This document shows positions 34,902 through 42,449 of a DNA stretch of 47,659 bases, one piece after another. The notes below the pieces were generated by a model. The model searched no databases. It was not told the origin of the DNA and was given only the letters and a program-made list of their open reading frames with translations. Numbering within the stretch: position 1 is the stretch's first letter; each line of letters begins with the position of its first letter. This DNA comes from Candidatus Accumulibacter phosphatis (GTDB lineage Bacteria > Pseudomonadota > Gammaproteobacteria > Burkholderiales > Rhodocyclaceae): contig NZ_SPMY01000068.1 in assembly GCF_012939955.1 (NCBI RefSeq), positions 1 to 47,659 of the forward strand, written 5' to 3'. The translations under genes were made by a program, and so were the position numbers.

Positions 34902-35747
34902 TCAGCGACCCGCCACCGCACGCCGTGGCGCCGGCCTCTCGGGTTGGGCAAAGACCTCCAGATAAAGCTTCTCGTCGAGTTGGGGAAGGTCACGCTGCGC
35001 CGCGGCGGCGAGCAGTTCGGCGGCGAGCGTCGTCAGGATGCGGTAATTTCCTGCGGCGTGATCGCACAGCGTGTGTTGCAGCGCCGGTGTCATCAGACTG
35101 GCGTTACCGGCGCCGGCGAGCAGATGGCTCAGGCAGGCGAGCAACTCCTCGCGGCTGGCGTGTTCGGTGGCGAGCCGGGTGCGAATACGCGAGCCCAGCG
35201 GGATCAGTTCCTCGCGCCGCAGCTTCTCGATCAGGCGCGCATCGCCCGCCAGTACCACACACAAAAGCGGCTGTGAATCGAACCGCGCACTGGCCAGAAG
35301 ACGTAGTTCGCAGAGCACCGGCGGACTCATCTCCTGCGCCTCGTCGACCAACAGCACCGCGCGTCTTCGCGTCGTCTCCAGATGCGCGAACCAGACCTCG
35401 CGCAAGGCCTTGAAGCCACCCCAGCGGTTATGCGGGCGCAGGGGCACAGCAAAGATATCGCCCATCTCGCGATAGAAGTCGGCGAGGTTGCTCTGCGGGT
35501 GATTGATCGCGCCCACCGTGATATCGGGCAAGCGCGCGAGACGCTCCGCCAGGAGGCGCAAAGCAACGCTCTTGCCGGTACCCGGGTCGCCATGGATCAT
35601 CGCAAAGCCCCCCTCGCGGATCTGGGCCTGCTCGATCCGCCAACAGAAATTCTCGATCCGGGGCGGCACGTAGATCGCCTCGGTCGGCAAATCCGGGGAG
35701 AAGGGATTCCACTTCAGCCCATACAGGGCAAGGAGTTTCTGGTTCAT
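34902..35747 (-). CDS. TnsC/ExeA-type AAA ATPase of the transposon
   Basis: This 281-residue ATPase starts MNQKLLALYGLKWNPFSPDL, has Walker A HGDPGTGKSVALRLL, Walker B and following RRAVLLVDEAQEMSPPVL, and a sensor/arginine segment LIPLGSRIRTRLATEHAS. Such ATPases choose target DNA and stimulate the TnsB-type transposase. The ATG overlaps the transposase stop by ATGA. A longer frame upstream is only the shadow of the transposase gene. It is intact and nearly identical in the shared part to the truncated copy at 28282-28955. Confidence 0.85.
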   Translation of the reverse strand: MNQKLLALYGLKWNPFSPDLPTEAIYVPPRIENFCWRIEQAQIREGGFAMIHGDPGTGKSVALRLLAERLARLPDITVGAINHPQSNLADFYREMGDIFAVPLRPHNRWGGFKALREVWFAHLETTRRRAVLLVDEAQEMSPPVLCELRLLASARFDSQPLLCVVLAGDARLIEKLRREELIPLGSRIRTRLATEHASREELLACLSHLLAGAGNASLMTPALQHTLCDHAAGNYRILTTLAAELLAAAAQRDLPQLDEKLYLEVFAQPERPAPRRAVAGR

Positions 35748-36345
35748 GCGGGGTCCTGGTCGAGGGGTGGCAAGTACGCAGGCGGCAGGCCGGTGGCGGC
35801 GTAATCGGCGAGCAACTGGCGGAGCAAGGGCGCCAGGCCCGACGACGGTAGCGGCGACAGATCGGGGGTCACCGGCGTCAGGCGCCGGCGCTGGCCATCG
35901 GCGTTGGCCGACTTGTCGAGTGGCTTGACCGGGCAAAGAAGCCCACCGCTACGCGGATCGACCAGATCGACCCGTGTCAGATCCCAGCGGGCGTAACGCA
36001 GGTGAAGCACGGTGAGATGGCGATAACGGGCGGGAATCTCGAAGCGTGCTCCGGCCAGACTCACCGTGCCATCGGAGCGTCGTTGCCGGCGCGCCACTTC
36101 GATACGGAATGCGGCAGATAGCACTTCCGTCGTCGGGCAATCGCGACGGACATTCGGGCCGGCAAGATAACGCGTCAGCGGCGTTGTCTCGATCTCGGCA
36201 TGGCGCGTGCGGTGATATTCCTGTTCGACCCAGGCTTGGGTCGCCTGATTGAGGAGATCGAGCGTCAGCGAGTCCTCGCCTTCCAGCATGGCCATCAGGC
36301 GCCCTTCGACACGGCCCCAGAAGGACTCTTGCTTGGCGTTTTGGT
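35744..36345 (-). pseudogene. C-terminal part of the transposon's DDE transposase
   Basis: Entering from the RIT boundary the frame reads QNAKQESFWGRVEGRLMAML, which contains the catalytic Glu of the DDE triad, then a linker (TQAWVEQEYHRTRHAEIETT) and a Mu-transposase-type C-terminal domain with FEIPARYRHLTVLHLRYARW and DLTRVDLVDPRSG. It ends PPLDQDPA, overlapping the ATPase start. Its N-terminal partner is at 39773-40617 on the other side of the RIT element. Confidence 0.8.
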
Positions 36346-36372
36346 AATTACGTGGCCGGCCACGTAATTACC
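36343..36372. repeat. Perfect 30-bp palindrome at the left end of the RIT element
   Basis: The palindrome is centred on GGCCGGCC, with arms GGTAATTACGTG on the left and its complement on the right, without a spacer. It lies at the junction between transposase gene and recombinase element and overlaps the first bases of the left inverted repeat. RIT elements are known to have palindromes at their ends. Confidence 0.8.
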
Positions 36373-36512
36373 AGTATGTGGCGCTCAGAAATATGTGGCG
36401 ACGAATCCGGCACCCCGCTTGGTTGCGGGCGGTCGGTCAAATTTACGCCACATAAGTTTGCGCGGATCAGGATCACGATGATCGTCCATCTTGTTGAAGA
36501 CGGAGATCGATC

Positions 36513-37757
36513 ATGATTGAAGAGCTATTCAAGCGCCCCACGGCGCTGGCGCGCTACCGGGAAGGCCCGCTTGCGGAAGCGCGAGAACAATTTCTCGACC
36601 GATGTGCCAACGATGGTTACTCACGCTCGATGCTGCAGAAGATCGCTTGGGTACTCCTGGCCGTCGCAGAGGGCCTTGACCTTGAGCATGGGAAGGTCAG
36701 TACGCAGGACATTGAGCGCGCTGCGGACTGCCGACGACGGTTGAGGCATCAGCCCATCCGTACCGAGGACTCGGTGTGGACACGCCAGATGTTTATCCAC
36801 TTCGCGACGGAATGGCTGCGATACCTGGACTGCCTTCAGCAGACCGAAGAGGCACCGAACGCCTTCATGGCTCAGATTGACGCCTTTGCCTGCTATATGC
36901 GCGACGAACGAGGCCTGTCGCCAGTGACGATCAGCACGCGTTGTGAGCGCCTGACCTGGTTCTTTGCCGGACTGTGCCCGCCCCGGGATACGTTGAGCGC
37001 GATTACCGTTGCCGATGTCGACGCCTTCATTGAGTCGAAGAGTAAGAAAGGTTGGACACGTGCCTCTTTGGCCGCGTTGGCCAGTTCGTTGCGCAGCTTC
37101 TTCGCCTTCGCCGAAGCCCGCGGGTGGTGCCCTTCGGGAATCACTGCGGTCATCGAATCGCCGCGGCTCTATACCCGTGAAGGTATCCCGGAAGGCCCAG
37201 GCTGGGACGACGTCCAGCGCCTCCTTGTCGCCACAAGCGGTGATCGACCGGCAGATATTCGCGACCACGCCATCCTGATGTTGCTCGCGGTCTACGGCCT
37301 GCGGCGAGGCGAGGTCGCGGCGTTGCGGCTGGACGATCTGGATTGGGAAGGCGAGTCGATCCACATCACGCGACCCAAGCAACGTCGTGCTCAGCGTTAT
37401 CCTTTGCTGCACGCCGTGGGCGAGGCGATCTTGCGCTACCTGCGCGAAGTGCGACCGCGCTGCGGGCATCGGGCATTGTTCTTGACGCTCGGCGCACCCA
37501 TTCGCCCGCTGTCGGCGCCGAGCATTACGCCGGTTGCGCACGCCCATCTGAGTCGCCTGGGCCTCACCCTGTCGCCACGTGGGGCGCACTGTTTGCGGCA
37601 CGCCTGTGCCAGCCACCTTCTCGCGTCGGGCTTCTCCCTGAAGCAGATTGGCGACCATCTCGGACATCGCAGCGCCAATTCGACCCTGAGCTATACCAAG
37701 GTCGACCTGACGGGGCTGCGGCAGGTGGCCGAACTCGATCTGGGGGCACTGCTATGA
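36513..37757 (+). CDS. RIT tyrosine recombinase A
   Basis: This 414-residue recombinase has a core-binding N-terminal SAM-like domain (about 90-200) and a catalytic domain with AVYGLRRGEVAALRLDDLDW (first Arg), the Lys loop, HCLRHACASHLLASG (His and second Arg), LGHRSANSTLSYTKVDL (His and nucleophilic Tyr). All catalytic residues are visible. The stop overlaps the next start by ATGA, so the three genes are coupled. Confidence 0.88.
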   Translation: MIEELFKRPTALARYREGPLAEAREQFLDRCANDGYSRSMLQKIAWVLLAVAEGLDLEHGKVSTQDIERAADCRRRLRHQPIRTEDSVWTRQMFIHFATEWLRYLDCLQQTEEAPNAFMAQIDAFACYMRDERGLSPVTISTRCERLTWFFAGLCPPRDTLSAITVADVDAFIESKSKKGWTRASLAALASSLRSFFAFAEARGWCPSGITAVIESPRLYTREGIPEGPGWDDVQRLLVATSGDRPADIRDHAILMLLAVYGLRRGEVAALRLDDLDWEGESIHITRPKQRRAQRYPLLHAVGEAILRYLREVRPRCGHRALFLTLGAPIRPLSAPSITPVAHAHLSRLGLTLSPRGAHCLRHACASHLLASGFSLKQIGDHLGHRSANSTLSYTKVDLTGLRQVAELDLGALL

Positions 37758-38695
37758 CGCTCTCCGCGCAGGTTTCCATGTACATCGCTCATAAGCGCGC
37801 CTTGGGATACAAGTTCGAGACCGAGGAGGCGATCTTCAAATCCTTCTGCCGGACCGTCGGTGAAGGCCCACTGGCCAGCGTTGAAGGCAAGTCCGTGCTC
37901 GCTTTCCTGAACGGCAACGGACCGGTGAGCGCGTACTGGGTCAAGAAGTACCACGTGCTTTCGGGGTTCTACCGCTTCGCCCTGGCACGTGGTTTGGTCA
38001 GCAGCGTGCCGTTGCCGTACAGCCTGCCGAGGCTGGACGCTCCCGTCTTCGTGCCCTACATCTACTCCCACGACGAACTCAAGCGCCTGCTCGACGCGGT
38101 CCCCATCGCCTGTACCGGCCGAGCGCCAATCGACGCGTATGTCTTCAGAGCCTTGCTCTTGCTGCTCTACGGGGCGGGGCTCCGCATCAGCGAAGCCGTC
38201 TCGCTGAACATTGCCGATGTCGACCTCGAGCAAGCCCGCCTGATCGTCCGGGGGACGAAGTTCTACAAGAGCCGGCTTGTGCCACTGGGCAAGGATCTGA
38301 CGCATGTCATGAGCGAGTATGTGGGCAAACGCAACGACCGCCACTCAGGCGGCGCGGACACGCCGTTCTTCTGCTTCCGGAACAGCGCGCCGCTGAGCAA
38401 GTCTGCCGCGCGCGCCACCTTTCGACGCCTGCGAACTGCCGCCGGCGTTGCCCGCGACGGTGGCTCAAGAGAGCAGCCACGACTCCACGACTTGCGTCAT
38501 TCGGCCGCCGTTCATCGGCTCGTCGCCTGGTATCGCAGCGGCGCAGACCTGCACGATCTCCTGCCCAAGCTGGCGACCTACCTCGGCCACGTGAACCTGT
38601 CGGCCACACAACACTATCTGACGATGACGCCTGACTTGCTTCAAGAGGCAAGCCGGCGATTCGAACGTTACGCCATGGAGAATGATCATGACTGA
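37754..38695 (+). CDS. RIT tyrosine recombinase B
   Basis: This 313-residue recombinase starts MTLSAQVSMYIAHKRALGYK. The catalytic domain shows YGAGLRISEAVSLNIADVDL, a VRGTKFYKSRLVPLG loop, RLHDLRHSAAVHRLVAWYRS and LGHVNLSATQHYLTM, so Arg, Lys, His-x-x-Arg, His and Tyr are present. A longer frame reaching back to 37343 is a shadow of gene A. It overlaps gene C. Confidence 0.88.
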   Translation: MTLSAQVSMYIAHKRALGYKFETEEAIFKSFCRTVGEGPLASVEGKSVLAFLNGNGPVSAYWVKKYHVLSGFYRFALARGLVSSVPLPYSLPRLDAPVFVPYIYSHDELKRLLDAVPIACTGRAPIDAYVFRALLLLLYGAGLRISEAVSLNIADVDLEQARLIVRGTKFYKSRLVPLGKDLTHVMSEYVGKRNDRHSGGADTPFFCFRNSAPLSKSAARATFRRLRTAAGVARDGGSREQPRLHDLRHSAAVHRLVAWYRSGADLHDLLPKLATYLGHVNLSATQHYLTMTPDLLQEASRRFERYAMENDHD

Positions 38696-39683
38696 CCACG
38701 CTTTGCTCGGACCTTGGGTCCGGCGTTTCCTGATCGACTATCTGGTTCAGGAGCGCAACCTTTCTATCAACACCCAGAGAAGCTATCGCGACATGCTGGC
38801 GCTGCTCCTCCCCTACGTTGGCGATCATCTCAAGAAATCGGTGGACCGACTGACCGTCGAAGATCTGTCGGTAGATCTGGTCCGCCAGTTCCTCGCTGAT
38901 CTGGAAACGAGGCGTCGCTGTATCGCCGCCACTCGCAATCAACGCCTCGGCGGCCTTCACGCCTTGGCTCGATTCATCGGCCAGAACAGCCCCGAGCACA
39001 TCGCGTGGTGCACACAGATCCGGCTGATCCCCTTCAAGAAGACGGCTCACCCTGGCATCACCTATCTCGAGAAACCGGAAATGGATGCGATCCTGGCGTC
39101 TCCGGATCGCCATACCGCTCTGGGTCGGCGCGACTACGTGCTGTTGCTCTTCCTCTACAACTCGGGGGCGCGCGCGAGCGAAGCGGCGGAGGTCCGGGTC
39201 AGCGCCATTGACTGGTATGCTCAATGCGTTCGAATCACCGGCAAGGGTAACAAACGGCGTGCCTGTCCATTGTGGCCAAATACCTTGGATGAGTTGCAGT
39301 TCCTGGTGGCAAACCGCGCGCCGGAGCAGCGTCTGTTTCTGAACCGCAACGGTCAGCCTCTTACTCGCTTCGGCATCCATACGCTGGTCGAACGCTATGC
39401 ATCCAGAGCTTGTGCGCAATCACCGTCGCTGGCCAGCAAGCGAGTCAGCCCGCACGTGATTCGCCACACCGCGGCAACCCATCTGCTACGGTCTGGCGCC
39501 GACATCAACACTGTCCGTGCCTGGCTGGGTCACGTTTCGCTCGCCACGACAAATCTCTATGCAGAGACCGATCTTGCGACCAAGGCCCGTGCACTGGCCA
39601 TGTGCGCGCCGGCGGCAGAGGGCGCGATCAATAAGCCCTGGCGCCAACAGCCAGACCTGCTGGCTTTCTTGCGCGGTTTGTAG
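38688..39683 (+). CDS. RIT tyrosine recombinase C
   Basis: This recombinase of about 331 residues starts MTDHALLGPWVRRFLIDYLV. The ATG at 38688 has GGAG 7 nt upstream, which fits better than the ATG two codons earlier. The catalytic set is NSGARASEAAEVRVSAIDW, GKGNKRRACPLWP, HVIRHTAATHLLRSGADI and LGHVSLATTNLYAETD. It is the third of the overlapping trio, and the right inverted repeat begins 63 bp after its stop. Confidence 0.88.
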   Translation: MTDHALLGPWVRRFLIDYLVQERNLSINTQRSYRDMLALLLPYVGDHLKKSVDRLTVEDLSVDLVRQFLADLETRRRCIAATRNQRLGGLHALARFIGQNSPEHIAWCTQIRLIPFKKTAHPGITYLEKPEMDAILASPDRHTALGRRDYVLLLFLYNSGARASEAAEVRVSAIDWYAQCVRITGKGNKRRACPLWPNTLDELQFLVANRAPEQRLFLNRNGQPLTRFGIHTLVERYASRACAQSPSLASKRVSPHVIRHTAATHLLRSGADINTVRAWLGHVSLATTNLYAETDLATKARALAMCAPAAEGAINKPWRQQPDLLAFLRGL

Positions 39684-39772
39684 AAAAAGTTTATGTGGCA
39701 TTTGCCCGGCTCCCGGCCTCGTGTCTTCAAGAGAATGAGGCCCGGGGCCACATATTTCTGAGCGCCACATAC

Positions 39773-40617
39773 TGGTAAGGGGAATATGGCAGCGTCGTCT
39801 GATGGACAATGCCCAGACAAGCCAGGCCGGAGACGGTTTCATCGGCCAGCATGGCGGCGCCATTGTCGGTCATCAGGGCACGGGGCAGCCCTCGCTTCAT
39901 GAACGCTTGCGACAGTCCGTGTATCAGGCTCTCGGCCGTTTCGTCGAGATACCACTGCAAGTGGCAGACGAGCCGCGAGCGGTCGTCGATCACCCCGAGC
40001 AGCAGCGGCTTGACCCAGTTCCCCGCACGTGTCAGCACCTTGCGTTTGGCGTGATGGAAATCGAGGTGCCAGAGGGCCGACACTTGATCGACTTCGAAGC
40101 TCCGGACCTCCAGCCGTTCGAGGCGGTCACGGGCCAGTAACGCCCCTTCGGTGGCGCGCTTGGGATGGGCTTGTCGGAACATGCCCTGCGCCTTGAGGTA
40201 GCGTCGAACGGTGGGGTAGGACGGCAAGGGTGAGTCGCTGCCCGCCAGTGCGACGCGCAGGTTGTCGAAGTGCAGTTGTGCGGTCCAGCCGGGATGTTCG
40301 CGGTACTGGGCGGTCAGCACCTCGACGGTTCGTGGACTCATGCTGGGGAAACGGCCGATGTTGCCGCGCAGTTGGTTTCTGAGCGTGGCGACCGGGTCGG
40401 CAGCGCGCCGTGCTCGGTAGTACCAGCGCTCCAGCGTCGACTTACCGAAACACACTTCGAGTCCCGAGAGGGGGTGTCGCCAGCGCTTGACGGCGAGCAG
40501 GGTCAAGGCGGCCTGCAATTCGCCGGCGGCCGGCGGTGCGGCCAGCAAGGGGCCGATGATCGAGAAGCGCAAACGCGCCCAGCGATCGCGTTTCAGCGGA
40601 TCGATAGTGGAACTCAA
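39773..40617 (-). pseudogene. N-terminal part of the transposon's DDE transposase
   Basis: The frame starts with TTG (MSSTIDPLKRDRWARLRFSI) preceded by GGGAGA at 5 nt. It has an HTH region (LSGLEVCFGKSTLERWYYRA) and the first two catalytic Asp residues in ALWHLDFHHAKRKVL and ALMTDNGAAMLADE. After TTLPYSPYQ the RIT element begins and adds about 17 foreign residues before a stop at 39727. The third catalytic residue is on the other side of the RIT, so the transposase is inactive unless the RIT leaves precisely. Confidence 0.82.
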
Positions 40618-40714
40618 GAAGGTCTCCCAATGTGGCGGCGCCGACGGCGCTCAAACCAGGAGCGAAGGCTACAAAGCCTCGATCAGGATGACTATCAACA
40701 TCTTCTGCGGGCGA

Positions 40715-41338
40715 TCAGCGACCCTCAGGCAAGTCGATCGGCCTGACCGTGAGGGGCGACAGGAAAACCAGGAGTCGCATCAGGGCTTCTTCGGCGTTTC
40801 CCGAAAACCGTTCGAGCAGGCTGGCGGGGAAGAGATCGCTGACCACAGGGGGCATGAAGCGGGCGCAGGTGGCTTGCCAGAGCGAGGTCTGCGGAAACTC
40901 ACCCTGCCACCAGTGGCGCCAGCGTCGCAGGGTCAGCAACGGGACGTTGAGGGTTCCGGACAGTCGCGTCGCCGCTGGGTTCTGCCCGGCATGCCGGGCA
41001 GAACCCAGCACCACCGCCAGCGCGAGATATACGCGCCGACCGAGGAAACGCACCGACATCGAGGTCGTGCGCCGCCGGCAGCGATGGCAGCAGAAGCTGA
41101 AGCGCGACTCGAAATCGCCGCGAACCTCGCTCAGGCAGGCGCGCGGCTTGCGTGGATAATTCGCGCGGTGCAGAACACCGCCGCACCGGCAACCGGCGGC
41201 GTGTGTCTCGCTGGCCAGTTCTTCATCGATGCGCAGCAGCAAGCGGAAAAAGTTGGGCGATTGCAGGAGGGCGTGGCACACTTGAATGGTCTCTTGGCTT
41301 GGTAACCAGAGACTCCCCCAAAGGGTTCGTTTGTTCAA
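40715..41338 (-). CDS. Zinc-finger/HTH accessory protein of the transposon
   Basis: This 207-residue protein has two Cys pairs, CRCGGVLHRANYPRKPR and FCCHRCRRRTTSMSVRFLGR, which look like a zinc ribbon, followed by a helical part containing an HTH-like LNVPLLTLRRWRHWWQG segment. It is the first gene of the transposon and precedes the transposase by 97 bp. The open frame begins with TTG; a GTG 21 codons later (VCHALLQ) is an alternative start. A role in DNA binding during transposition is inferred from its place. Confidence 0.65.
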   Translation of the reverse strand: MNKRTLWGSLWLPSQETIQVCHALLQSPNFFRLLLRIDEELASETHAAGCRCGGVLHRANYPRKPRACLSEVRGDFESRFSFCCHRCRRRTTSMSVRFLGRRVYLALAVVLGSARHAGQNPAATRLSGTLNVPLLTLRRWRHWWQGEFPQTSLWQATCARFMPPVVSDLFPASLLERFSGNAEEALMRLLVFLSPLTVRPIDLPEGR

Positions 41339-41420
41339 GTTCCCCGAGGGGGGTCACCTGCTCTCCATCACGCTGCGTGACCAGAAAACCACCAAACACC
41401 ATCACGAGCGGTGACCGTAC

Positions 41421-42212
41421 TCAACCACCGGCAGGGTCGATCAGATAGATCGTGTCGCCTTGCGTCGCGAATACCGTACCGTCACCGTAGGCAATGCCAC
41501 GCACGCCGTCACCTGAAAAAGTCGGCCCGGCAACCAATGTCGAGAATGAACCGGTCAGAGTGCTCGCCGAGTGGGAGTACACGCCCGGATTGCAGAGCCC
41601 GGAGCAGCCCGAGGCCGTCGGTACTCCACTTTCACCGATGAAGACCATGCCATCACCCACTGCGATGGAATTCTGATGGGCACCGGCAAAGAACCCGCCA
41701 TACCTGTATGGCCCGATCTGCGTGAGGCCAGAACCATCCGGGTTCAGAGAATGAACCCCACCCATCACCGCATCGGCCGAATAGAGCTTTGTCCCGTCAG
41801 TTTCCAATCCCATGATGTCGACGATCGGTTCCCCGACGAACGCACCTGTGTAAATCGCGGTAGCTGGACCTCCTCCTGTCTTCGGAGCCCTGAAGATCTG
41901 ACTGTCAGTTACCGGGCCAGATTGAGCATCGCCCCAAAACACGTTGGCACCGATCACGGCTACGCCGAAGATGTACGATCCCGAGTACAGAGATGTCGCG
42001 GTTCCGCCCGAGGAGGGAAGCGAGTAAACCGTGCTGGCATCCTGGACATAAACCGAGGAGCCATCGGACGCGATATCGTGGAACACCTTGCCGGGGTTGT
42101 CCGAAATCTGGGTAATGGTGACCGCGCTCGCGGGTGCGACGGCCACCGCACTCGTCATCCCGACGAAGGCCAGTATGATTAAGGACTTGAACGAAATCCC
42201 CTGGGTAAACAT
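41421..42212 (-). pseudogene. N-terminal part of a PEP-CTERM beta-propeller-like protein
   Basis: The gene starts MFTQGISFKSLIILAFVGMT with a signal peptide and GGAGG 8 nt before the ATG. The mature part has repeated beta units, each with a SSVYVQDASTVYSLPSSGG-like strand and turn pattern (YSGSYIFGVAVIGANVFWGD, KLYSADAVMGGVHSLNPDGS), as in six- or seven-bladed propellers of exported proteins. It stops at DPAGG because the transposon supplies a TGA; the continuation is at 34274-34490. The intact protein would be surface-associated through exosortase. Confidence 0.75.
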
Positions 42213-42302
42213 ATACCAATCCCTCCCCAATTTGAACGATCTCAGCCCAGCAGCGTCGCAGGACCGCAGCGGGACGCCCTGATCTGGATTTTTCACGACA
42301 GG

Positions 42303-42446
42303 TCCAGGGCAGGTAATTCGTTTTACGCGATCTGCGACCTTCTCGATCTCGACCCCGATCAGGCGCGCCAGCGTCTTCGCCGAGTACCTGCGATTCGTCG
42401 CGGCTTACAGCGAACCGGCCTGGATACGGGCCAAGGGGAGGGCTGA
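42303..42446 (+). pseudogene. Possible C-terminal remnant of a small gene upstream of traI
   Basis: A short plus-strand frame reads SFYAICDLLDLDPDQARQRL and ends just before traI. This resembles the end of small plasmid or ICE proteins, and nothing upstream continues it. It suggests that the conjugation genes were cut off here from their original left neighbours. Family not identified. Confidence 0.3.
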
Positions 42447-42449
42447 CCG

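Larger units (their letters stand above)
28282..35575. repeat. 1.08-kb inverted repeat pair formed by two transposon copies
   Basis: Bases 28282-29357 and 34497-35575 are inverted copies with scattered substitutions and a few indels. They bracket 29358-34496, which holds an IS4 remnant, an IS1595, and the minus-strand exported-protein genes. Recombination between the copies would invert that segment. Confidence 0.75.
36371..39775 (+). mobile_element. Recombinase-in-trio (RIT) element
   Basis: Three overlapping tyrosine recombinase genes lie between perfect 29-bp inverted repeats at 36371-36399 (starting CCAGTATGTGGCGCTCAGAA) and 39747-39775. The element sits inside the DDE transposase gene, between the codons for YSPYQ and NAKQESF; exact ends may extend a few bases, since TTACC occurs at both junctions. 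RIT elements carry no other genes, and their mechanism of movement is poorly known. Confidence 0.85.
34497..41423 (-). mobile_element. TnsB/TnsC-like transposon inserted in a PEP-CTERM gene, carrying a RIT element
   Basis: The ends are TGAGTGCGGTCA (34497) and, inverted, TGAGTACGGTCA (to 41423), differing at one of 12 bases, with TG..CA termini usual for this transposase class. A 6-bp direct repeat ACCACC lies outside (34491-34496 and 41424-41429). The genes, all minus strand, are a zinc-finger/HTH protein, a DDE transposase with C-terminal domain and an AAA ATPase. The transposase is interrupted by a RIT element. Total length is 6927 bp, about 3.5 kb without the RIT. Confidence 0.85.

Noticed and set aside
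37343-37753. Longer N-terminus for RIT recombinase B
   Set aside because: The extension lies wholly inside recombinase A in another frame; the ATGA overlap at 37754 gives the normal start.
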